From NCBI GenBank assembly GCA_030594205.1, contig JAUVFR010000002.1, forward strand, positions 1 to 64,000: a stretch of 64,000 nt of DNA. The letters run 5' to 3'. Both the position numbers and the translations under genes were made by a program. Shown in pieces: positions 58,474-64,000 of the stretch (position 1 is its first letter; every line of letters starts with the position of its first letter). Origin of the DNA: Methanobacteriota archaeon. GTDB taxonomy: Archaea; Thermoplasmatota; Thermoplasmata; RBG-16-68-12; JAJISG01. The notes under the pieces were generated by a model. The model saw nothing but the letters and a program-made list of their open reading frames with translations. It had not been told where the DNA came from and ran no database searches.

Positions 58474-59817
58474 CTACCCGCCGAGGCGGCCGAGGTCGAA
58501 GCCCCCGGCCTGAAGCTGCTTCATCAGCTGCCGCCGCATCTTTCGGTTGCCGGCGAGGCCGCGGATGGCCTTGCGGGAGGTGTTGTAGTACTTCACCAGT
58601 TCCTTCACCTCCTTTGGATCCGTCCCGCTCCCTTGGGCGATGCGGAGAATCCGAGAGGACTTCAGCAGCTTCGGGTTCTCCTGTTCCTCCTCCGTCATCG
58701 AGTCCATGATGAAGCGGAAGCGTCGGAGGCGGTCCTGAGTCTCCTCCAGCTGCTCCTCCGTCAGCGCGGCGGGCACGCCGGGGAGCATGCTGAAGATCTT
58801 GGAGAGGGGGCCCATCTTGCTGAGGGCCTCCATCTGCTCGTACATCTCCTTGAGGGTGAAGCGCCCCGAGAGGAGCTTTCTGGCCGTCTCCTCCATGGAT
58901 TCTTGGTCTAAGGCCTCTTGGGCCCGCTCGAGGAGGGTCTCCAGGTCCCCCATGCCAAGGAGGCGGGAGATGTACCGTGGTGGCTCAAACTTCTCCAGGT
59001 CTTCGATCTTCTCGCCCACACCGATGAAGGCGATGGACGCGCCCGTTTCCGCCACGGCCCCCAGGGCTCCGCCGCCTTTGGCCGTGCCGTCGAGTTTCGT
59101 GATGACTACGGCGGTCACCCCCACGGCCTCGTGGAAGGCCTTTGCCTGGGGACCCGCCTGCTGCCCGGTTGAGGCATCGAGGATCAGGACCTTCTCGTCC
59201 GGCCTCACCAACTTGGAGAGGGCCTTGATTTCCTGGATGAGGTCCTTCTCGAGAGCGTGGCGGCCGCTGGAGTCCACGATGAGGACATCCTGGTCCGCTA
59301 GCGCCTTCAAGCCCGCCCGGGCGACTTTGAGGGCGTCCCGCTCCTTGCGGTCGCCGTAGAATGGGGCCCCGAGTTGCTCCGAAAGCTGCTTCAGCTGGTC
59401 GTAAGCGGCAGGACGGTGGGTGTCGGCCTGGATGAGGCCCACGCGGAGCCCCTTCCGCTGGAACCACTTGCCCAGCTTGGCCGCCGTGGTGGTCTTGCCA
59501 TTGCCGTAGAGGCCAACGAGGAGGACCCGTTGCGGCCCTAGCTTGAAGTCCCCGGGCTGGCCCAGGATGGCCACGAGTTCCTCGTAGATGATCCGGATGA
59601 CGTGTTCCCTTCCGCTCATGCCGGCGGAAGGCTTCTCGGCCAGGGCCCGTCGTTCCACCGTCCGGCTTAGCTCGAGGGCCATCTCCACGAGCACGTCCGC
59701 TTGGAGGAGGGCACGCTGGAGGTCGCGCACCACCTCCTTCACGAGCTTTTCATCGACGTGGGATGCCCGTGCGACCTTGCGGAGGACGTTCTTCAGGGCT
59801 TGGCCGAGGCTGTCCAT
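58474..59817 (-). CDS. srp54: signal recognition particle GTPase SRP54
   Basis: A 447-residue GTPase that binds signal peptides and 7S RNA. N domain (1-90), G domain with P-loop GLYGNGKTTTAAKLG (about 106-120), DTHRPAAYDQL, DSSGRH and TKLDGTAKGGG, and the methionine-containing M domain (about 300-447; LKEMYEQMEALSKMGP). Length is typical of archaeal SRP54. A short, TATA-like element (around 59849-59856) lies upstream. In archaea the gene is essential for membrane insertion. Confidence 0.97.
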   Translation of the reverse strand: MDSLGQALKNVLRKVARASHVDEKLVKEVVRDLQRALLQADVLVEMALELSRTVERRALAEKPSAGMSGREHVIRIIYEELVAILGQPGDFKLGPQRVLLVGLYGNGKTTTAAKLGKWFQRKGLRVGLIQADTHRPAAYDQLKQLSEQLGAPFYGDRKERDALKVARAGLKALADQDVLIVDSSGRHALEKDLIQEIKALSKLVRPDEKVLILDASTGQQAGPQAKAFHEAVGVTAVVITKLDGTAKGGGALGAVAETGASIAFIGVGEKIEDLEKFEPPRYISRLLGMGDLETLLERAQEALDQESMEETARKLLSGRFTLKEMYEQMEALSKMGPLSKIFSMLPGVPAALTEEQLEETQDRLRRFRFIMDSMTEEEQENPKLLKSSRILRIAQGSGTDPKEVKELVKYYNTSRKAIRGLAGNRKMRRQLMKQLQAGGFDLGRLGG

Positions 59818-60058
59818 AGACCTCCTCGTTCCATCGGAGCGGGGGCTATTTGAAGGTGACGCGGCGGGACTCGCAGGCAGAACTCACCCGTCGGGGCAGG
59901 CGAGTGCCAGGGGTTACTTAAGAAAACAGGGAGAGGGCCAGCCTTGTCAGAAGGGATGGGATGCACTCTAACTAGCCAGCCCACTCTCCCCTCTCGCGCT
60001 AGGCGGTAGGGTTATTTAACAATTTCCCGAGACCCGAGTCCGCCCGAGAATGACCCAA
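59818..60058. other. gap between SRP54 and coiled-coil gene: nothing recognised
   Basis: About 240 bp. It carries AT-rich elements near 59849-59856, 59913-59925 and 60013-60023, probable promoter pieces, but no gene or RNA fold that I can identify. Confidence 0.4.
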
Positions 60059-60925
60059 CTAGAGGTAGCCGGACTTCTGGAGAACCATCAGGTCCTCTGT
60101 GCTGAGCTTCTCCCCATTCTTGAACCGCTCGTAGATCAGCTGGGCCTCCTCCTTCGTGCTGACCTCCTTCCCCCCCTTGGAGCGGCGTGCCTTCGCCCGC
60201 ATGCCATGGATGATTTTGTCGTAGTCGTGGACCTCGTGGATGAAGTCGATGTGCTTCAGGTGCTCCTTGTCGGCCATCATCTTCGTCTTGATGAACTGCT
60301 CCTGGGCCTTGTCGGCCTCCAGTCGAGCGGCGTCGGCCTGCTCGTACAGGCTCACCATGGCATCGTGGTGGACCTGAGCCTCGTCCGCCAGGCGAGTGAC
60401 CTCCTGGTGATGGTGCTCAGCCATCTCCTTCGTCTCGTTCACGGTCACCTGGAGTGCCTGCACTTCCTCATCCTCCTCCAGGATCTTCTCGCGCCCCTTG
60501 ATTTCGGCCCGCAGGCGGGCGATCTGTTCGATGAGGTCCCGCTCCTTGTCCACCGCGAGCACGGAGGTCTGCTGACGGAACTCCAACCCGTGTAGGTCCC
60601 GCTTCAGCTTCTCCAGGGGCACGCCTCCCTTCGGGGTCTTGCGTCGTCGAAGCCGGTTCAGCTCGTCGAGCAGCTCGGAAACCTTGCGATTCCACGTCTC
60701 CCGCTCGGTCTTCGCCCCTTGAACCGCCTCGTTCAGCGAGTCCCGTTGCGTCCGGTGCTCCGCCGCCTCCTCGATATGTTGCCGGACCTGGGCGTTGAGG
60801 CTGTCGCGCTTCTCGATCCACTCCTTGGTCTTCGCGTTCAGTTCGTCTCTTCGGTGGCGATGTCGGTCGGCCTCGATGTTGGCGTCGTCGCGTCTCGTCT
60901 CGAGGTCTGGGAGCAGTTCGCTCAT
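60059..60925 (-). CDS. COG1340-like archaeal coiled-coil protein
   Basis: A 288-residue protein that is almost entirely a coiled coil (about 5-250), with a charged C-terminal region (RSKGGKEVSTKEEAQLIYERFKNGEKLSTEDLMVLQKSG, roughly 250-285) that is characteristic of the COG1340 family of uncharacterised archaeal proteins. No metal site or membrane helix. The function is unknown. Confidence 0.75.
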   Translation of the reverse strand: MSELLPDLETRRDDANIEADRHRHRRDELNAKTKEWIEKRDSLNAQVRQHIEEAAEHRTQRDSLNEAVQGAKTERETWNRKVSELLDELNRLRRRKTPKGGVPLEKLKRDLHGLEFRQQTSVLAVDKERDLIEQIARLRAEIKGREKILEEDEEVQALQVTVNETKEMAEHHHQEVTRLADEAQVHHDAMVSLYEQADAARLEADKAQEQFIKTKMMADKEHLKHIDFIHEVHDYDKIIHGMRAKARRSKGGKEVSTKEEAQLIYERFKNGEKLSTEDLMVLQKSGYL

Positions 60926-60974
60926 GCGGCTGGCTCTCAGTTAAGATTTACCGGGGCCTTAAAGCATTTCTGGA

Positions 60975-61574
60975 ATGGTGTCTGACGGGTCGGAGGGAGT
61001 CGAAATGGGTCGGCGGAGGCGGGAACGGATGACCTCGGAAGGAGGCCCGGGCTCTTGGGCCACCGTCTTGGCACTCCTCGCCCTCCTCGTCTTCGGTGCC
61101 GGGGGACCCCTCCTCTCGGGCGTCCATGGTAGCCCTTCCGAGCCATCCGACCCGGCCGCGTGGCGCGGAGCCCCCGATCTCCACGGCCCCACCATCCGGG
61201 ACGTACGGTCGATTCCCCCTCTGGCCCGACCGGGGGAAGGCGTGAGCCTGGGTGCGGTCATCACCGACCCCGATGGGGTCCAGGCCGCGTGGGTCCTCAT
61301 CGAAGCCCCCGATGTGGACCTCAATATTACGCTGGTCCCCTTCGGCGACACATGGTACCTTAACCGAAGCTGGCAGACGCTCGGGGTCTATGGGTTCCAG
61401 ATCTGGGCGCAGGACGGGGAGGGACACCTCAGCATGGCCCCCGGGAGCTTCCAGGTCCAGGCGTCCCTCGCCCGCACCTTCGCCCTGGTCCTCCTCTTGG
61501 GAACCCTCTTTGCGGTCGGGGCGGGGGCCGCCCTGGTTCTCCTGATCCACCGTGGCTCAGGACGGAGGGGCTAG
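60975..61574 (+). CDS. secreted or membrane-anchored Ig-like protein
   Basis: A 199-residue protein. An N-terminal signal-like helix (about 28-50), a polar extracellular domain with an Ig-like strand pattern (GPTIRDVRSIPPLARPGEGVSLGAVITDPDG, about 70-150) and a C-terminal membrane helix (about 168-190). Start taken as the ATG at 60975, placed by an AT-rich element upstream. Function unknown; divergent from the coiled-coil gene. Confidence 0.62.
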   Translation: MVSDGSEGVEMGRRRRERMTSEGGPGSWATVLALLALLVFGAGGPLLSGVHGSPSEPSDPAAWRGAPDLHGPTIRDVRSIPPLARPGEGVSLGAVITDPDGVQAAWVLIEAPDVDLNITLVPFGDTWYLNRSWQTLGVYGFQIWAQDGEGHLSMAPGSFQVQASLARTFALVLLLGTLFAVGAGAALVLLIHRGSGRRG

Positions 61575-61686
61575 GCGATCGACGGCGGGGCCCTTCATCC
61601 GGTATTCGTTTGGGACTGACCTCAGGTACAACCGCCGAGCCGACGTTCGCGCCGGCGAACTCCCTCCTCGCGGGCGAGGGGGAGAG

Positions 61687-62970
61687 TCACGGGCTGACGA
61701 GCACGTGGCGGCGGTAGGCGTTCGTCTCCGGATGGAAGGAGTACCTGACCTTCCGGAACTGAGCCGCCAGCTCGGCGACGTCCCGGGCTACCGCCGCAGG
61801 CTTCTCCTTCTTCACCGCGACGCGAGCGATGAGATCGGCCACCTGCTCCATCTCGGCGGGTCCCATGCCGAGCCGCGTCAGCTCCTGGCTCCCGAGGCGG
61901 AGCCCGCTCGGGTTCACGGGGCTCTTGTCCCCGGAGATGAGGTTCTTGTTGGTGATGACGTTGGCTCGCTCCAGATCGAGGGCCACCTGAGCGCCACCCC
62001 CTTCCTGGGAGACATCCAGGGCCAGGGCGTGGGACGCCGTGAAACCGAGATGCTCCCCGAGAACCCGCATCCCGCGCTCGTGTAGCGCCTGCCCGAGAGC
62101 CTGGGCGTTCCGAACCACCTGGGCGGCATACTCGTCCCCGAAAGCTTCCGACTCGGCAAGCGCGATGCCCAGCGCGGCCATGGCGTGGAGGTGATGATTG
62201 CTCACGACGCCCGGGAAGATGCTTCGGCGGAGGGCCTTCTCCATGCCCTCGTCCTTCGGGTTGGCCAGGACGACGCCGTGCTGAGGCCCCGGGAGGGTCT
62301 TGTGGGTGCTCGCGGAGATGATGTGAGCCCCCTCCCGCAAGGGGTCCTGAAACTGCCCTCCCGCGATGAGCCCGAGGACGTGGGCCGCGTCGTACCAGAC
62401 TGGGCAGTCCACCTCCCGGAAGGCGTCTTTGAGCTCGCGGAGTGGCGTGGGGAACAGGAAGACCGATTGGCCAAAGAGGGCCACCTTGGGGCGGACCTCG
62501 CGAATGAGCTTCGCCGCTCCGTCAGGGTCAATGTTCATGTTCTCTTCGTCCCAGGGGTAGGTCATCGTCTTCACCCCCCGAACCCCCACCGCCCCGAACT
62601 TGGCCGTGCTGATGTGGGCCCCGTCCGAAAGCGCGACCGTCGTAATCGTGTCCCCCGGCTTCGTGAGGCCAAAGAGGACCGACAGGTTGGCCACCGTGCC
62701 TGAGATGGGGCGGGGATCGGCCAGCTCGCAGCGGAAAATCCGCTGAAGCATCTCCGTGATCCGGATCTCGACCTGGTCCACGTACCTGTTGCCCTGGTAG
62801 TATCGCTTCCCGGGCAAACCCTCCGCGTATCGGTGTCCGAAGTCTGAGAGGTACATCTCCAGGGCCAGCGGGCTCATGACATTCTCGGAGGCAATGAGGC
62901 AGAGGGATTCCTGGAACCAGGCGTGGTGGCGGTCCACCTGGTCCACGATAAAAGCGGCATCCTCGTTCAT
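61687..62970 (-). CDS. glyA: serine hydroxymethyltransferase
   Basis: A 427-residue PLP enzyme interconverting serine and glycine with transfer of a one-carbon unit to a pterin. The PLP-lysine segment is SASTHKTLPGPQHG (about residues 218-231); LIASENVMSPLALEMYLSDFGHRYAEG is the family N-terminal hallmark. The start is the ATG at 62970 (MNEDAAFIVDQV). It is divergent from the uracil-DNA glycosylase gene. Confidence 0.96.
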   Translation of the reverse strand: MNEDAAFIVDQVDRHHAWFQESLCLIASENVMSPLALEMYLSDFGHRYAEGLPGKRYYQGNRYVDQVEIRITEMLQRIFRCELADPRPISGTVANLSVLFGLTKPGDTITTVALSDGAHISTAKFGAVGVRGVKTMTYPWDEENMNIDPDGAAKLIREVRPKVALFGQSVFLFPTPLRELKDAFREVDCPVWYDAAHVLGLIAGGQFQDPLREGAHIISASTHKTLPGPQHGVVLANPKDEGMEKALRRSIFPGVVSNHHLHAMAALGIALAESEAFGDEYAAQVVRNAQALGQALHERGMRVLGEHLGFTASHALALDVSQEGGGAQVALDLERANVITNKNLISGDKSPVNPSGLRLGSQELTRLGMGPAEMEQVADLIARVAVKKEKPAAVARDVAELAAQFRKVRYSFHPETNAYRRHVLVSP

Positions 62971-63058
62971 GGTCTCCCTGGTGGGTAGAGGGCGTTCCGC
63001 TAAAAACCTCCGACTGGGTTTGGCGAAGCCTTTTCTCCCCTCCGACCCCTCGAAGCGT

Positions 63059-63751
63059 GTGGAGACCCCGTCCCTCGCGGACCTGCGGGAGCGCGTGATA
63101 ACGTGCACCGGGTGTCCCCGACTCGTCGATTTCAGGCAGGAGGTCTCCGAGAAGAAGAAACGGGCCTTCGAGGACTGGACCTATTGGGGACGGCCCGTGC
63201 CCGGGTTCGGGGATCCGGAGGCCGATCTGGCCATCGTCGGTTTGGCGCCCGCCGCCCACGGGGGAAACCGGACCGGGCGCATCTTCACGGGAGACCCCAG
63301 CGCCGCCTTTCTCATGCGGGGCCTCCACGAGGCAGGATTCGCGAGTCAGCGCACCTCCGAGGACCGAGAGGACGGCCTCCGACTGCATAACGCGTACATG
63401 ACGGCGGCCGTGCGGTGCGTCCCCCCAGACAATCGCCCCACGGCCAGGGAGGTCCACAACTGCGCGCCCTTCCTCCGGGAGGAGATGGACCTGGTCCGTC
63501 CGCGGACGATTCTTGCCTTGGGACATCTCGCCTTCAACGCCTCCACTCGCTTCCTCGAACACCGGTTCGGCATTCGTCGAAGCGGGCTGAAGTTCCGGCA
63601 CGGAGGGGTCTATGAGTTCAAGTCAGACATGCCGATCCTCGTCGCCTCCTATCACCCGAGTCCCCGCAACACGAATACGGGGCTCCTGAGCGAGGAATCA
63701 TTCCGCAACGTTCTGGTCAAGGTCCGTGAGGTGCTTGAGGTGTCCCCTTAG
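63059..63751 (+). CDS. family 5 uracil-DNA glycosylase (UDGb-like)
   Basis: A 230-residue glycosylase. VITCTGCPRLVDFR (about 15-28) supplies the first iron-sulfur cysteines, and GLAPAAHGGNRTGRIFTGD (about 61-79) plus SYHPSPRNTNTG (about 200-212) are the UDGb hallmarks. UDGb removes uracil and other deaminated bases, including hypoxanthine. The start is placed at the GTG 63059; an earlier in-frame TTG is possible. An AT-rich element (cgctaaaaac, near 62997-63006) is a plausible promoter. Confidence 0.85.
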   Translation: METPSLADLRERVITCTGCPRLVDFRQEVSEKKKRAFEDWTYWGRPVPGFGDPEADLAIVGLAPAAHGGNRTGRIFTGDPSAAFLMRGLHEAGFASQRTSEDREDGLRLHNAYMTAAVRCVPPDNRPTAREVHNCAPFLREEMDLVRPRTILALGHLAFNASTRFLEHRFGIRRSGLKFRHGGVYEFKSDMPILVASYHPSPRNTNTGLLSEESFRNVLVKVREVLEVSP

Positions 63752-63769
63752 CAGCGGGGGCCTGAGGGC

Positions 63770-64000
63770 TCAGTAGACTCTGATTTCCCCCTTCACGAAG
63801 CGCATGGTGAGGTCCGAGATTCGACTCAACCCCTCATCGATGAGTCGCTCCGTGTCGTCCTTCACCTTGGCGACGTGCACCCCATCAGCCATGAGAAGCT
63901 GAGCCGTCGCCGCCTGGGGGTAGTCGATGGGCTTCCCGATCTGGGAGACGATACGAAGGTGGACTTCCTCGATGTTTCCTCCCGCCTCCTCGTAGATCTG
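63770..64000 (-). CDS. S-adenosylmethionine synthetase, archaeal type (C-terminal part, runs off the window)
   Basis: The last 76 codons of a gene that continues past the window edge. The segment EEVHLRIVSQIGKPIDYPQAA, followed by a helical end with RLIDEGLSRISDLTMRF and a terminal KGEIRVY, closely resembles the C terminus of archaeal AdoMet synthetase (MAT). The 5' part is not visible, so identity rests on the C terminus only. It converges with the glycosylase gene. Confidence 0.8.
   Translation of the reverse strand, partial: QIYEEAGGNIEEVHLRIVSQIGKPIDYPQAATAQLLMADGVHVAKVKDDTERLIDEGLSRISDLTMRFVKGEIRVY

Overview
The window reads as a chromosomal segment of an uncultured archaeon, most likely a member of the Thermoplasmatota. 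Archaeal evidence is direct: a 16S rRNA starting with the archaeal 5' consensus, TATA-box promoters with leaderless starts, tRNA introns at 37/38, and genes for PCNA, TFS, Rpo11/RpoL, SRP54, Elp3, TruD, archaeal GlyRS and archaeal HMG-CoA synthase. The Thermoplasmatota placement is an inference from the solitary 16S gene (no linked 23S or 5S) and from the gene neighbourhoods. Base composition is GC-rich almost throughout; the main exception is a uridine-kinase-like island near 27.6-28.4 kb.

Layout. 0-4.4 kb: pterin dehydratase, a dual-specificity phosphatase, and a 16S rRNA gene interrupted near its 3' end by a 240-nt group I intron. A LAGLIDADG endonuclease gene follows in the rRNA trailer between two copies of a 65-bp repeat, then an ArsC/Spx-like gene and tRNA-Pro. 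4.5-14.7 kb: RNase HI, a regulator-HMGS-thiolase-DUF35 mevalonate operon, RpoL, TruD, an MBL-fold/zinc-ribbon/DUF296 operon, and a cyclic-2,3-diphosphoglycerate synthetase-like gene whose reading frame is restored only by removing a 31-nt intron with a textbook bulge-helix-bulge. 14.7-29.6 kb: tRNA-Leu, small regulators, a bactofilin-like protein, an MFS exporter, Elp3, a minus-strand run (amidohydrolase, CBS protein, GlyRS, asparagine-synthase-like), tRNA-Thr, a coiled-coil protein and the low-GC kinase island.

29.9-48.7 kb is the most unusual region. It holds two RecA/KaiC-like ATPases with altered P-loops, phosphoglycerate kinase, a bacterial-type DnaA AAA+ domain fused to an archaeal DUF835 domain, two cytoplasmic zinc-ribbon/helical proteins, a 1347-residue surface protein with zinc ribbons on its cytoplasmic side, and a type IV pilus/Tad-like operon (pilin, two secretion ATPases, two T2SSF membrane proteins). 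Shared features (zinc ribbons, lysine-rich tails, ArlH-like ATPases beside ArlI-like ATPases) suggest one envelope-associated machine, but that is inference.

48.8-64 kb: intron-containing tRNA-Phe and tRNA-Tyr, a membrane protein, TFS, PCNA followed by a second LAGLIDADG gene, an ABC importer operon with two DUF47/PhoU-like proteins and no visible binding protein, SRP54, a COG1340 coiled-coil protein, SHMT, a family-5 uracil-DNA glycosylase and the end of an archaeal S-adenosylmethionine synthetase.

No CRISPR array, insertion sequence or replication origin was seen. All functional calls rest on reading motifs by eye; no database search was possible.
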